Shown here: positions 9,395-18,017 of the stretch, piece after piece
How the letters are laid out: each line of letters begins with the position of its first letter
Position numbering within the stretch: position 1 is the stretch's first letter
NCBI GenBank assembly: GCA_041488095.1
Contig: JBGPOP010000001.1
Span: 124,001-188,000, forward strand
Origin: DASYPQ01 sp041488095
Lineage (GTDB): Bacteria; Planctomycetota; UBA1135; GCA-002686595
Reading direction: 5' to 3'
Length of the DNA: 64,000 nucleotides
The notes under the pieces: model-generated
Databases searched by the model: none
The model's input: the letters and a program-made list of their open reading frames with translations, nothing else
What the model was told of the DNA's origin: nothing
Program-made: the position numbers and the translations under genes

Positions 9395-11941
9395 GTGGAA
9401 GGACCCGGATCGGTGCCCATCGACCCCGCTTCGATCGAGACCTGGTGGAGCCGGCCGGCCTCGGAGCTCCTCGCGGCGCTCGCTTCGAGCCGCGAGGGCC
9501 TGGGCGCAGCCGAGGCCGCGCGCCGCCTCGACGCCTTCGGGCCGAACGAGCTCGAGGTCCGCCGGCCGCTCTCCGCCCTGCGCCTGCTCGCACGCCAGCT
9601 CGAGAACCCGCTCGTCCTGATCCTGATCGTCGCAGCCGCGATCTCGGCGCTCGTCGGCGAGTGGTCGGACGCGCTGGTCGTCCTCCTGATCGTCGTGGCG
9701 AGCGGCGCGATCGGCTTTTTTCGCGAGTACGACGCGGGCCGGGCGCTGGAGAAGCTCCGGGAGCGCGTGAAAATCCTCGCGCGCGTCCTGCGCGACGGGA
9801 CGCCGCGCTCCATTCCGGCCGCCGAGGTCGTCCCCGGCGACGTCGTCCTGCTCTCTGCCGGCAGCCTCGTGCCCGGCGACGGCGTGGTCCTCGAGGCGAA
9901 TGACTTCTTCGTCAGCCAGGCGGTGCTGACCGGCGAGTCGTTCCCGGTGGAGAAGCAGCCCGGAACCGCGCCGCTGGTCTCGTCTCTCCCGGAGCGGACC
10001 GGCTGCGTCTTCCTCGGGACGAGTGCGCGCAGCGGGACCGCCCGCTGCCTGATCGTCCGCACCGGCCGGTCCACGGCCTTCGGCGCGATCGCCGGCCGCC
10101 TTTCGCTCAGGCCGCCCGAGACCGAGTTCGACCGAGGGCTGCGGCACTTCGGCTACCTCCTCGCGCGGGTGATGTCCGTCATGGTGCTGGCGGTCTTCGC
10201 CCTCAACGTCTTCGCCCATCGTCCGGTGATCGAGTCGCTCCTGTTCGCGGTCGCGCTGGCGGTCGGACTCACGCCCGAGCTGCTCCCGGCGATCCTCAGC
10301 GTCAACCTCGCCCGGAGCGCGCAGGGCATGGCGCGTCACGGCGTGCTCGTGCGCCGCCTGAACGCCATCGAGAACTTCGGTGCGATGGACGTGCTGTGCA
10401 CGGACAAGACCGGCACGCTGACCGAGGGCGTCGTTCGCCTCGACGCCGCGCTCGACCCCGAGGGACGCCCTTCCGACGAAGTCCTCCGCTGGGCGAGCCT
10501 CAACGCGAGCCTGCAAACCGGCCTCGAGAACCCCCTCGACCAGGCGATCCTCGAGCGCGGGCGGCGGGATCTCGCAGGCAGCGAGAAGCTCGACGAGATC
10601 CCGTACGACTTCGTGCGCAAGCGCATGACCGTCGTCGTCCGGGAGGGCGGTCGCGCGCGCATGCTGACCAAGGGCGCGCTCGCCAACGTGCTCCAGGCGT
10701 GTTCGCGCTCGGCCGGCACCGGCGAGCCCGCGCTCGACGAGGCCCGCAGGCAAGCGCTGATCGCGCGCTTCGAGGCCTGGAGCGCCCAGGGCCTTCGCGT
10801 GCTGGGCGTGGCCGTGCGCGACGTGGCACCCCAGGCCGCCTGGCACCGCGAAGACGAGCGCGACATGGTCTTCGCCGGGTTCCTCCTGTTCCTCGACCCG
10901 CCCAAGCCCGGCGTGGACCGGACGCTCTCGGAGCTGGCTGCGCTCGGCGTGCGGGTCAAGATCATCACGGGCGACAACCGGAGCGTCGCCCGGCACGCAG
11001 CCGCAGCGGTCGGGATGAAGGTCGGGGGCGTGGTCACCGGCGGCGAGCTCGACGAGATGCGCGACGAGGCCCTATGGCACGCCGCGGAGCAGACCGACCT
11101 CTTCGCCGAGGTCGACCCGAACCAGAAGGAGCGGATCATCCTGGCCCTCAAGAAGACCGGCCACGTCGTCGGCTACATGGGCGACGGGATCAACGACGCG
11201 CCCGCGCTCCACTGCGCCGACGTCAGCATCTCGGTCGAGAAGGCCGTCGACGTGGCCAAGGAGGCAGCCGACTTCGTGCTCCTGGAACGCGACATGGACG
11301 TGCTCCGGAACGGCATCCTCGAGGGCCGGAAGACCTTTGCGAACACGCTCAAGTACATCCTGGCCGTGACCAGCGCGAACTTCGGGAACATGCTGAGCAT
11401 GGCGCTCGCGTCGACCTTCCTTCCCTTCCTGCCGCTGCTCGCCAAGCAGATCCTGCTCAACAACTTCCTCTCCGACGTCCCGGCGATGGCACTCGCCGGC
11501 GACGCGGTCGATCGCGAGCTCGTCGACCACCCGCGCCGCTGGGACATGCACTTCATCCGCCGCTTCATGGTCGAGTTCGGCCTCTTGAGCTCGGCCTTCG
11601 ACTTCCTGACCTTCGGGGCGCTCCTGTGGATCTTCCGCGCCCCGGCGGCCGAGTTCCGCACGGCCTGGTTCGTCGAATCGTTGATGACCGAGCTCGCGGT
11701 CGCGCTGGTCGTGCGCACGCGACGGCCTTCCTTCCGGAGCCGACCCGGTCGCGGGCTGTGGATTTCGACGCTCGCCGTGGCGCTGCTCGCCGTCGCGTTC
11801 CCCTACCTGCCGTTCGCCGGCGTCTTCGGTTTCGTCCCTCTTCCGGCGTCCCTGATCCTGGCCGTGCTCGGCATCACCGGCGCGTACGTCGTCGCCACGG
11901 AGATGGCCAAGGCCTCGTTCTATCGCCGGGCTTTGGGCTGA
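9395..11941 (+). CDS. mgtA: Magnesium-translocating P-type ATPase, MgtA-like
   Basis: An 848-residue P3-type cation pump of the inner membrane; MgtA/MgtB import Mg2+ using ATP. Seen: TGES of the actuator domain (about residue 176), the phosphorylation site DKTGTLT (about 335) inside NAIENFGAMDVLCTDKTG, which is characteristic of the MgtA group, the hinge GDGINDAPAL, and about ten membrane segments. The GTG at 9395 is used here; a second GTG at 9413, with GGAAGGA upstream, is an equal candidate and costs six residues. Orthologous-role P-type ATPases (CtpF) occur in the mycobacterial dormancy regulon, but the ion specificity there differs. It shares its upstream region with the CBS2 operon. Confidence 0.92.
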   Translation: MEGPGSVPIDPASIETWWSRPASELLAALASSREGLGAAEAARRLDAFGPNELEVRRPLSALRLLARQLENPLVLILIVAAAISALVGEWSDALVVLLIVVASGAIGFFREYDAGRALEKLRERVKILARVLRDGTPRSIPAAEVVPGDVVLLSAGSLVPGDGVVLEANDFFVSQAVLTGESFPVEKQPGTAPLVSSLPERTGCVFLGTSARSGTARCLIVRTGRSTAFGAIAGRLSLRPPETEFDRGLRHFGYLLARVMSVMVLAVFALNVFAHRPVIESLLFAVALAVGLTPELLPAILSVNLARSAQGMARHGVLVRRLNAIENFGAMDVLCTDKTGTLTEGVVRLDAALDPEGRPSDEVLRWASLNASLQTGLENPLDQAILERGRRDLAGSEKLDEIPYDFVRKRMTVVVREGGRARMLTKGALANVLQACSRSAGTGEPALDEARRQALIARFEAWSAQGLRVLGVAVRDVAPQAAWHREDERDMVFAGFLLFLDPPKPGVDRTLSELAALGVRVKIITGDNRSVARHAAAAVGMKVGGVVTGGELDEMRDEALWHAAEQTDLFAEVDPNQKERIILALKKTGHVVGYMGDGINDAPALHCADVSISVEKAVDVAKEAADFVLLERDMDVLRNGILEGRKTFANTLKYILAVTSANFGNMLSMALASTFLPFLPLLAKQILLNNFLSDVPAMALAGDAVDRELVDHPRRWDMHFIRRFMVEFGLLSSAFDFLTFGALLWIFRAPAAEFRTAWFVESLMTELAVALVVRTRRPSFRSRPGRGLWISTLAVALLAVAFPYLPFAGVFGFVPLPASLILAVLGITGAYVVATEMAKASFYRRALG

Positions 11942-11965
11942 GATCGCTCCGCGCGAGGGCCTTGA

Positions 11966-12205
11966 TCGGGTCTCGAGCTGCCGCTCGAGGCCTTCTCGGC
12001 CGGGCTCGGCGACCACAAGGTGGTCACCACGCTCTGTCCCGGAGGCCGGGAGCGCATGCGCCGCCTGATGAACGTCGTCGCCTCGGGCCGCGTGGACTTG
12101 AAGCCCCTCGTGACGCACCGCTTCAAGCTCGACCAGATCGAGACCGCCTGCGAGCTGTTCGCCAACCAGCGCGACGGCGTCCTGAAGGTCGCGATCACCC
12201 CCTAG
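11966..12205 (+). pseudogene. C-terminal remnant of a zinc-type alcohol dehydrogenase
   Basis: Just after the ATPase stop, an open plus-strand frame of about 79 codons ending at TAG 12203-12205 reads as the last part of a medium-chain alcohol dehydrogenase: a PLEAFSAGLGD segment, TLCPGGRERMRRLM, SGRVDLKPLVTHRFKLD, and the terminal QRDGVLKVAITP. An in-frame TGA lies at 11963-11965, there is no plausible start or ribosome-binding site, and the catalytic zinc and NAD-binding parts are absent. It is therefore a stump left by a deletion, not a gene. The reading frame is still clean, which suggests a recent loss. Confidence 0.8.
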
Positions 12206-12257
12206 GAGCGCGCGGTGCGGATGGAGGCGCGCAAGCCCGTGATCGGGAGTCGACCTC

Positions 12258-12809
12258 TCAGCACTCGACGTCGGCCTGGCGGGCGGACAGCGAGCCGACC
12301 CGCGGCTCCCGCGGCTTCGCGGCCGGCTTCGGCTGGGCGCGCGCGAGCACCGCCTTCCCCCGCGGCTCGCAGATCGCCGCGAGCGTCGCGGAGATCTCCG
12401 GGGAGGGCTGCGCCCGGCCGCCCGGCCTGCCTTTCCGCTCGGCCTCTCGGGCGAGGTCACCGAGGGACAGGATGCCGACCAGTCGGAGCTGGTCGTCGAT
12501 CACGGGGAGCCGCCGCACGTGCCGCGTGCGCATGATCGTCAGGGCGGATTCGAGGCTTTCCCCCGGCGAGGAGGAGAACACTTCCTTCGACATGGAGTCC
12601 CCGACCCGGAGGGAGCCGAGGGGCAGGCCCTGCGTGTAGGCGGCCATGCAGAGGTCGCGGTCGGTGATCATCCCGACGACGCGGGTCACCGAGTCGACCA
12701 CGGGGACCACGCCGCAGTCGTACTCCCACATGATCTGCGCAGCACGGTTCAAGTCGTCGTCCGCGGAGCAGGATTGCACGTCGCGGATCATCAGCTCTTG
12801 GACTTTCAT
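12258..12809 (-). CDS. Two-CBS-domain protein, Hrp1-like (CBS paralogue 3)
   Basis: A 183-residue tandem CBS protein starting at ATG 12807-12809, aligned with the starts of its two paralogues. Cys14 and Cys32 are kept. It is a close relative of the protein at 8500-9033 over the CBS pair; the tails differ, this one being rich in Lys, Pro and Ala from about residue 155. It is the last gene of the hsp20 - nitroreductase - universal-stress operon, 29 bp after the stress-protein stop. A role as a nucleotide-responsive or redox-responsive adaptor is inferred only from the family. Confidence 0.87.
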   Translation of the reverse strand: MKVQELMIRDVQSCSADDDLNRAAQIMWEYDCGVVPVVDSVTRVVGMITDRDLCMAAYTQGLPLGSLRVGDSMSKEVFSSSPGESLESALTIMRTRHVRRLPVIDDQLRLVGILSLGDLAREAERKGRPGGRAQPSPEISATLAAICEPRGKAVLARAQPKPAAKPREPRVGSLSARQADVEC

Positions 12810-12838
12810 GGGAGTCTCGCCGGGGTCTTCCGTGGATC

Positions 12839-13822
12839 TCAGATCAGGAACATGCGCTCGGAGTGGCGTGCCGCGAGAACGGGCTTCTCCGAGTGCTTGA
12901 GGATCGAGTAGGCGGTTCCGCCGAGGACGACCGAGGCGAGCCCGGTGCGTCCGTGCGTGCCCATGACGATCAGGTCGGCGGCGCGGGAGAGCTCGAGGAT
13001 CTTCTGTACCGGCTCGCCGTCGACGAATTCGACCGTGTGCCCGACCCCTCCCCAATCGAAGGCATGCATCGTGCGCTCGAAGGAACCCTGCTCCGCCTTG
13101 CGCACCGCCTCGATCGGGAAGGCCGGCGCGTAACCGGAGTAGTCGAGCCCGGCGGTGATCGCGTAGCTGCTGACGTGGAAGCAGTGCACCGCGCTCACCC
13201 TGGCCCCGAAGGCTCTCGCCAGCGAGCAGGCCATCGCGAGCGCGTTGCGGCTCTCCTCGGACAGATCGACGGGCACGAGGATGGTCTGGATCGGGCGGAA
13301 CGGCTGCGCCTGGATCCACAGCGGGACCGTCGCCCGGGCGAACACGGCCCGAAGGGTGCTGCCGAAATCCAGGAACTCCCGCTTCTGGTGGCCTCCGAGC
13401 ACGATCAGGCCGGCTTTCTTCTCGCGCACATGGTCGAGCAGGACCTTGGCCGGCTGTCCCGGGATCACGCGCACGAGATCCTCGTCGGGAGGGGCGGCGA
13501 CCACGGCCGTCGCGCGCGCAGCGGAACCCTTCGCATCGACCCCCGGAGACTCCGGGACGCGGACGACCGAGCGCACGTGCGCGTTGATCGTTCTCAGGGC
13601 CCCGGTGAGGAGCTCGGCAGTCAGCGCCGCGCCGCGCACCGGATCGATACCGGGCCAGACGTCGGGAGGGGTGGGAACCGCGTGCACCAGATCGACCCGC
13701 GTCGAGAGCCGCCGGCCGAGATCGAGCCCCAGGCGAACGGCGTGGTCGGACAGGCCCGCGTCGTCGACGCCGACGACGATGCTCGCGAACGGACTCGGAT
13801 TCGTTGCCTTGCGCTTGTTCAT
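12839..13822 (-). CDS. Tandem-domain universal stress protein
   Basis: A 327-residue protein with two UspA domains (about 15-155 and 165-325). The second has an intact ATP-binding signature, GTHGRTGL followed by LGGTA; the first has a degraded version, GGHQKREF followed by FGSTL, so probably only one site binds nucleotide well. The start ATG at 13820-13822 has GGGAGG in front and is preferred over an in-frame start six codons upstream. It is 30 bp after the nitroreductase gene. M. tuberculosis Rv2623 and Rv1996, both dormancy-regulon members, have the same tandem layout. Confidence 0.9.
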   Translation of the reverse strand: MNKRKATNPSPFASIVVGVDDAGLSDHAVRLGLDLGRRLSTRVDLVHAVPTPPDVWPGIDPVRGAALTAELLTGALRTINAHVRSVVRVPESPGVDAKGSAARATAVVAAPPDEDLVRVIPGQPAKVLLDHVREKKAGLIVLGGHQKREFLDFGSTLRAVFARATVPLWIQAQPFRPIQTILVPVDLSEESRNALAMACSLARAFGARVSAVHCFHVSSYAITAGLDYSGYAPAFPIEAVRKAEQGSFERTMHAFDWGGVGHTVEFVDGEPVQKILELSRAADLIVMGTHGRTGLASVVLGGTAYSILKHSEKPVLAARHSERMFLI

Positions 13823-13852
13823 GGCTACCTCCCGGCACAAGTCGTGGATGAT

Positions 13853-14884
13853 CTAGGGGAAGAGGACCTCGTCGAGGTCGCGGCGCGGCGTGGGACGGGC
13901 CTCGGGCCCGTAACCCAGGCGCAGGACGAGCTGCGGGAAGCCGCTGCGGTCGAGCAGCTTCCGAAGCCTCGGCCGCAGATGCGCGACCTCGATCGGTTGG
14001 TTGAGGAACGAGCTCTGGAGGCCGGCGACACAGGCCTCGAGCAGGGTGCGTTCGAGCGCCAGGCCGGCGGCCATCCACGCCGGGACGTCGTCGTCCTCGG
14101 TGCCGAGCACCGCCAGGACCGGGGAGCCCATCGCGAGCTGCCGGTCCTTCGCCGCCCGTCCCAGCCGGCTCCAGTCGAACGTCCGGATCAGGAGCGGACC
14201 GAGGACGGAGGCCGCGTCACCGTGGCCATGGCTGTAGCCGGGGATCCCGTCGCGCCTCGAGCCCAGGTTCGGGGTCGTCCAGGCCGAGAGCTCGAGGCGG
14301 AAGAGCCGGTCGTGGTACTGGACCCGGTCGCCCTCCGCGATCAGGTCGGCGAGCGCGTTCTTCTCCTCGCCGCGGAGCGGCGCGAGCCAGGCGCCCTCGT
14401 CCCGCGCAACCGTCTCCAGCGCGCGAAGCAGGTCCTCGGGCACGGGCCAGTCCTCGAAGGTGTTCCGATTCGTCCTGCGCTCGGGGATGGCGCTGAAGAG
14501 GAGGGTCGTATCCCTGCGCGCCGGGACTGGGCTCCCCAGCTCCACCCGCGCGAGCAGGTCCCCCTGCGCGGGATCTGGCAGGATCTCGACGACCGCCTCT
14601 CGGCCGAAGTGCTCGATCGCGACGCGCAGGTTCAGGAGCGCTGCGCCGCAGCTGATCACGAGCTCGCGGTCGAAAGGATCGACGACGGCGAGCGACCGGG
14701 CGCGATCGGCGTGGATCTCCACCGCGCTGTCCTCGAGCCGGAAGCGCCAGGGCTGCGTGTTGTGGCTCGAGGGCGCGAGGACCGCGTAATGCAGGCAGAA
14801 GCGAAGCTGCTCCCGCACCGTTCCGTCGTGCGGGTAGTCCTCCGCGCGAACAGGCGGCACGCGGTGAGCAGCCCGGGTCTCCAT
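13853..14884 (-). CDS. Acg-family nitroreductase-like protein
   Basis: A 343-residue protein of the nitroreductase fold, Acg subgroup. The N-terminal FMN-contact segment LAPSSHNTQPWRF, the central RRTNRNTFED segment and the C-terminal GYGPEARPTPRRDL ending are recognisable. Mycobacterial Acg (Rv2032) binds FMN but has lost clear nitroreductase activity and may sequester flavin under hypoxia; whether this protein reduces anything is unknown. It starts at ATG 14884, 24 bp after the hsp20 stop. The hspX-acg neighbourhood is also found in M. tuberculosis, although divergent there and co-directional here. Confidence 0.85.
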   Translation of the reverse strand: METRAAHRVPPVRAEDYPHDGTVREQLRFCLHYAVLAPSSHNTQPWRFRLEDSAVEIHADRARSLAVVDPFDRELVISCGAALLNLRVAIEHFGREAVVEILPDPAQGDLLARVELGSPVPARRDTTLLFSAIPERRTNRNTFEDWPVPEDLLRALETVARDEGAWLAPLRGEEKNALADLIAEGDRVQYHDRLFRLELSAWTTPNLGSRRDGIPGYSHGHGDAASVLGPLLIRTFDWSRLGRAAKDRQLAMGSPVLAVLGTEDDDVPAWMAAGLALERTLLEACVAGLQSSFLNQPIEVAHLRPRLRKLLDRSGFPQLVLRLGYGPEARPTPRRDLDEVLFP

Positions 14885-14908
14885 GCGGCCCTCGCGGGAC
14901 CTCCCCCT

Positions 14909-15367
14909 CTACCCGGCTTTCACCGGGATCTTGGCGGCCGGGGTCGGCTCCACCTTCGGGACGAGGACCTCGAGGATCCCCTTCTTGTAGGTGGCGACCA
15001 CGGAGTCGGGATCCAGGCGGGCGTTCTCGGGGAGCTGGATCGAGCGCTGGAAGGAACCGTACTGCGATTCGACGCGGTGGAACTCCTTGCCCTTCTTCTC
15101 CTCCTCCCACTTGCGCTCACCCGAGACGATGAGCTGCTGGCCGAGGATCTGGACCTGGATGTCCTTCTCGTTCAGGCCGGGCAGCTCGACGCAGACCATC
15201 CAGTTCTTCTCGGTCTCGGACACGTCGACCGGGGGAATCGTCCCGCGGCGCAACGCGGTGGGCAGGTTCGAGACGAACTCCGGCTCGAGATACCGGCCGA
15301 ACAGGTTGTCGAGCTCGCTGCGGAAGGGGCTCACATCGCTGCGGCCGCGCCAAGGTACGAGGTTCAT
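14909..15367 (-). CDS. Small heat-shock protein, Hsp20/alpha-crystallin family
   Basis: A 152-residue holdase chaperone. The alpha-crystallin domain spans about residues 45-140, with VELPGLNEKDI at the start and the GILEVLVPK motif near the end (A-x-x-x-GVL equivalent: ATYKKGILEV); the tail has the I-P-V motif used for oligomer contacts. The ATG at 15365-15367 has an excellent AGGAGG seven bases upstream, which suggests strong translation. It is the first gene of the operon with the Acg-like, stress-protein and CBS genes, and lies directly behind the regulatory module copy B. Confidence 0.95.
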   Translation of the reverse strand: MNLVPWRGRSDVSPFRSELDNLFGRYLEPEFVSNLPTALRRGTIPPVDVSETEKNWMVCVELPGLNEKDIQVQILGQQLIVSGERKWEEEKKGKEFHRVESQYGSFQRSIQLPENARLDPDSVVATYKKGILEVLVPKVEPTPAAKIPVKAG

Positions 15368-15433
15368 GACTGCCTCCTGGAATCGTCAGGTGTTTCGAAA
15401 TTCGGGAGGTGCGCCCCGCCGCGACCCGCCCCG

Positions 15434-15553
15434 GATCGCACACTCACCTGGGCGGTGCGCCCTCCCGGATCTCCGGACGAGATGGAAGCTACGACCGCTG
15501 CGGACCCCGCGCCGTGGGGTGATCGCCGTAGGGAACAGGGGCAGAGTGCGTAG
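15434..15553 (-). promoter_or_regulatory. Repeated island regulatory module, copy B (hsp20 promoter region)
   Basis: In the 220-bp gap between the response-regulator gene and hsp20, the same three blocks occur in the same order as at 9174-9289: a 32-bp block at 15553-15522, CTCGTCCGGAG at 15481-15471, and GTGAGTGTGCGATC at 15447-15434. Outer-block spacing is 107 nt here against 103 nt in copy A, and the intervening sequence is not conserved, which argues for selection on the blocks and not a recent copy. The last block is 67 nt from the hsp20 start (141 nt from the CBS2 start in copy A). An 8-bp palindrome TTTCGAAA lies at 15393-15400. Confidence 0.6.
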
Positions 15554-15587
15554 CTCCCCGGCTGCCGGCCGGGGCCCAGGGCCCCGG

Positions 15588-16250
15588 CTAGGAACTCATC
15601 AGGCCTTCGCGGATCGCGAGGAGCGCCATCTCCGCCGTGGAGTGGCAGTTCAGCTTGCGCTGCAGGTTCTCGCGGTGCTTCTTGGCCGTTCCGAGGCTCA
15701 TGCTGAGAGCCCTGGCGATCTCCTTGTTGCTCTTGCCGAGGGCCAGGAGCTGGAAGACCTCGCGCTCACGGGGGGTCAACGAGTCGATCCGGGTCGCCAT
15801 CGGCGCGCCGGGCTCCTGCGGCCCGCCGCGGCGCAGGAGGCTGCCGGCGACCTTGGGGGAGATGAACGCGTTGCCGCGGTGGACGGACTCGATCGCGAGC
15901 ACCAGCTCGGCCTGCTCGGAGTCCTTGGAGAGGTAGCCGTCCGCGCCGGCGGAGAGGGCCTGGCTGACGAAGGACTCGCCCTCGTGATGCGTCAGCATCA
16001 CCACCCTGGCCTTGGGATGGACCTTGCGGATCATCGCGATCGCATCGATGCCGGAGAGGCCCGGCATCGAGATGTCGAGCAGCACCACGTCGGGCTTGAG
16101 CTTGCCGATCGCCTCGATCGCGGAACGGGGATCGCCGCTGTCGCCCACGATCTGGAAGCGATCGTCGCGCACGAGGAGGCTCCTGAAGCCCGCCCGGATC
16201 ATGCTCTGGTCGTCGACGAGGTAGATGCGGATCGCGGAAGGATCGGCCAT
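15588..16250 (-). CDS. NarL/FixJ-family response regulator
   Basis: A 220-residue two-component regulator. The receiver domain has the acidic pair D13/D14, phospho-acceptor D59 in LLDISMPG, T87 and K109. A LuxR-type helix-turn-helix follows at about residues 157-210 (LTPREREVFQLLALGKSNKEIA). It is encoded 13 bp after the histidine kinase stop, so the two form a pair, and it lies directly upstream of the hsp20 operon. DosR of M. tuberculosis is in the same family and controls homologous targets; regulation of the island by this protein is inferred from context. Its autophosphorylation partner is almost certainly the adjacent kinase. Confidence 0.93.
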   Translation of the reverse strand: MADPSAIRIYLVDDQSMIRAGFRSLLVRDDRFQIVGDSGDPRSAIEAIGKLKPDVVLLDISMPGLSGIDAIAMIRKVHPKARVVMLTHHEGESFVSQALSAGADGYLSKDSEQAELVLAIESVHRGNAFISPKVAGSLLRRGGPQEPGAPMATRIDSLTPREREVFQLLALGKSNKEIARALSMSLGTAKKHRENLQRKLNCHSTAEMALLAIREGLMSS

Positions 16251-16263
16251 GGTGTCCCGGTGG

Positions 16264-17871
16264 TCAGGGGATTCCCTTCAGACGGATGACGAAACGAGCC
16301 CCGCCGGCGCTCCCCTCCTCGACATGGATCGTGCCGCCGTGTTCTTCAACGATCTTCTTGCAGATCGCGAGACCCAGGCCCGTGCCGCTCGGCTTCGTGG
16401 TCACGAACGGCTTGAAGACGGAGTCCCGCTGGGACTCCGGGATTCCCGGCCCGTCGTCCTCGACCGAGAGGAGGACGCCGTCCCTCCCCGACGCGGCGGC
16501 GGAGAGGACGACGTGCACCCCGCCTCCCTTGGCCTCGATCGCGTTCACGACCAGGTTCGAGAACACCTCCTCGAGGAGGTGCGGGTCCGCGATGAAGCGC
16601 ACGCCCCCGCCGTCGACCTGCGCGCGCACCTCCGCGCCCATCTTGACGATCTGGCCCCGCAGGTGGGCGATCGTGTCCGAGAGGAACTTCCCCGCGTCGC
16701 ACTCGACCCGGCGCAGCTCGAGAGGCTTCGCAAACGAGAGCGTGCGGCGCATGAGCTGCTCGAGGTGTCGCATGCGCGCGACGAGGTCCTCGAGCACGGC
16801 CTTGTGGTCCTCGCCGAGCTGCCCGGCGACCGCGCGCAGGGCGACGTTGACCGCGGTGATCGGGTTCTTGATCTCGTGCGCGAGCACCGCGGCCGATTCG
16901 CCGATCGTGGCGAGCGCACGAAGCATCGCCGTCTCGGCTCGCTGGGCGGCCTTGAGCTCGGACATGTCGCGGCCCTCGGGGATCAGGAGGACGACGCGTC
17001 CCGCCTCGTCCTTCACGGGCATCAGGGAGAAGTCGACCTCGAGGATCGAGTGGCCGCGTCCACGCTGGGAGATCTCGAAGCGCACGAACTCGCCCGCCGC
17101 GGCGCGGTGCACCGCTTCCCGGATGCGCTGCTGCATGTCCTTCGAGTGCGACCACCAGCGCGTCTCCCAGAAGGGCCTGCCGACGACTTCCTGGCGCGTC
17201 ACGCCGCCGGCGTCGCACGCGGTCTGATTGGCCTCGAGCAGCGTCCCGTCGGGATCGAGCAGCCCGATGAACTGGAAGGCCCGGTCGAAGAGCGCCCGGA
17301 AGCGCCGCTCGCTGTCGCGGACCGCCTCCTCGGCGCGCTTCCTCTCCGTGACGTCGCGGAACGAGCCGACGAAGAGCGCCCCTTGCCCGCCGGGCATCTC
17401 CGCGCGCGCGACCGAGAGGTCGCAGATGATCCTCGAGCCGTCCTTGCGCTGGACCTCGAACTCGCGCGTCCGGCCGAGGATGTTCGTCTGGCCGGTGCGG
17501 CGGTAGCGCTCGAGGTAGCTGTCGTGCGCGGAGCGGTGGGGCTCAGGCATCAGCAACTGGATGTTCTCCCCCACGAGATCCTGGGGCGCGTACAGGAACA
17601 CGCGCTCGACCGAGTCGCTGGCCGCCTGGATCGTCCCCAGGTCGTCGATCACGACGGTGGGGTCGAGCAGGGACTCGAGCAGCGCCCGGCTGCGCGCCTC
17701 GGTGCGCTCGAGCGCGGCCTCGACGGCGCGGCGGGCTCCGGCCTCGCGCAGGGCCGCGGCGAGCTGCGCTTCGAGATCGGCCACGCGCCGGCGCAGGGAC
17801 ACGAGGTCGCCGCCGGGGGCGCCGACCGGCAGCTCGGGTTTCTCCACTCGGAGGTTCTTTCCTTGGGTCAT
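16264..17871 (-). CDS. PAS-domain sensor histidine kinase with a FixL-like sensory PAS
   Basis: A 535-residue soluble kinase without membrane segments. In order: a short coiled coil (about 22-60), PAS1 (60-180), PAS2 (185-305), a HisKA domain with phospho-acceptor His332 in AHEIKNPIT, and the ATPase domain (N box NLVVNAIEA, G box DDGPGIP, GTGLGLAI). PAS1 aligns with the haem PAS of Bradyrhizobium FixL: LMPEPHRSAHDSYL, with His116 at the proximal-ligand position (FixL H200), Arg122 (R206), Ile131 (I215) and Arg136 (R220). This suggests an oxygen or NO sensor, though related PAS domains keep part of this pattern without haem. The start ATG at 17869-17871 has only a weak ribosome-binding site. 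Confidence 0.9.
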   Translation of the reverse strand: MTQGKNLRVEKPELPVGAPGGDLVSLRRRVADLEAQLAAALREAGARRAVEAALERTEARSRALLESLLDPTVVIDDLGTIQAASDSVERVFLYAPQDLVGENIQLLMPEPHRSAHDSYLERYRRTGQTNILGRTREFEVQRKDGSRIICDLSVARAEMPGGQGALFVGSFRDVTERKRAEEAVRDSERRFRALFDRAFQFIGLLDPDGTLLEANQTACDAGGVTRQEVVGRPFWETRWWSHSKDMQQRIREAVHRAAAGEFVRFEISQRGRGHSILEVDFSLMPVKDEAGRVVLLIPEGRDMSELKAAQRAETAMLRALATIGESAAVLAHEIKNPITAVNVALRAVAGQLGEDHKAVLEDLVARMRHLEQLMRRTLSFAKPLELRRVECDAGKFLSDTIAHLRGQIVKMGAEVRAQVDGGGVRFIADPHLLEEVFSNLVVNAIEAKGGGVHVVLSAAASGRDGVLLSVEDDGPGIPESQRDSVFKPFVTTKPSGTGLGLAICKKIVEEHGGTIHVEEGSAGGARFVIRLKGIP

Positions 17872-18017
17872 CCGCGGACGGGGTGCGCTCCTGCTCGAGC
17901 CAGGGCGAGACCCCGGGCATCCGCAGAGCATACCAGGATGCCCATGCGGGGTCGCTCGCCAGGGCGCAGGTGCGATCGATCGGCTTGTCGCTCGACCCGA
18001 GGCGAATTCCATCGCGC

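Noticed and set aside
12863..15553. 896-codon plus-strand open frame opposite the hsp20 - nitroreductase - Usp operon.
   Set aside because: Antisense to recognised genes and without motifs; stop codons are simply rare at this base composition.
9034..15587. Mycobacterial DosR box or sigma-54 promoter in the island promoters.
   Set aside because: I searched by eye for the GGGAC...GTCCC-type DosR palindrome and for TGGCAC-N5-TTGC; only poor partial matches were found.
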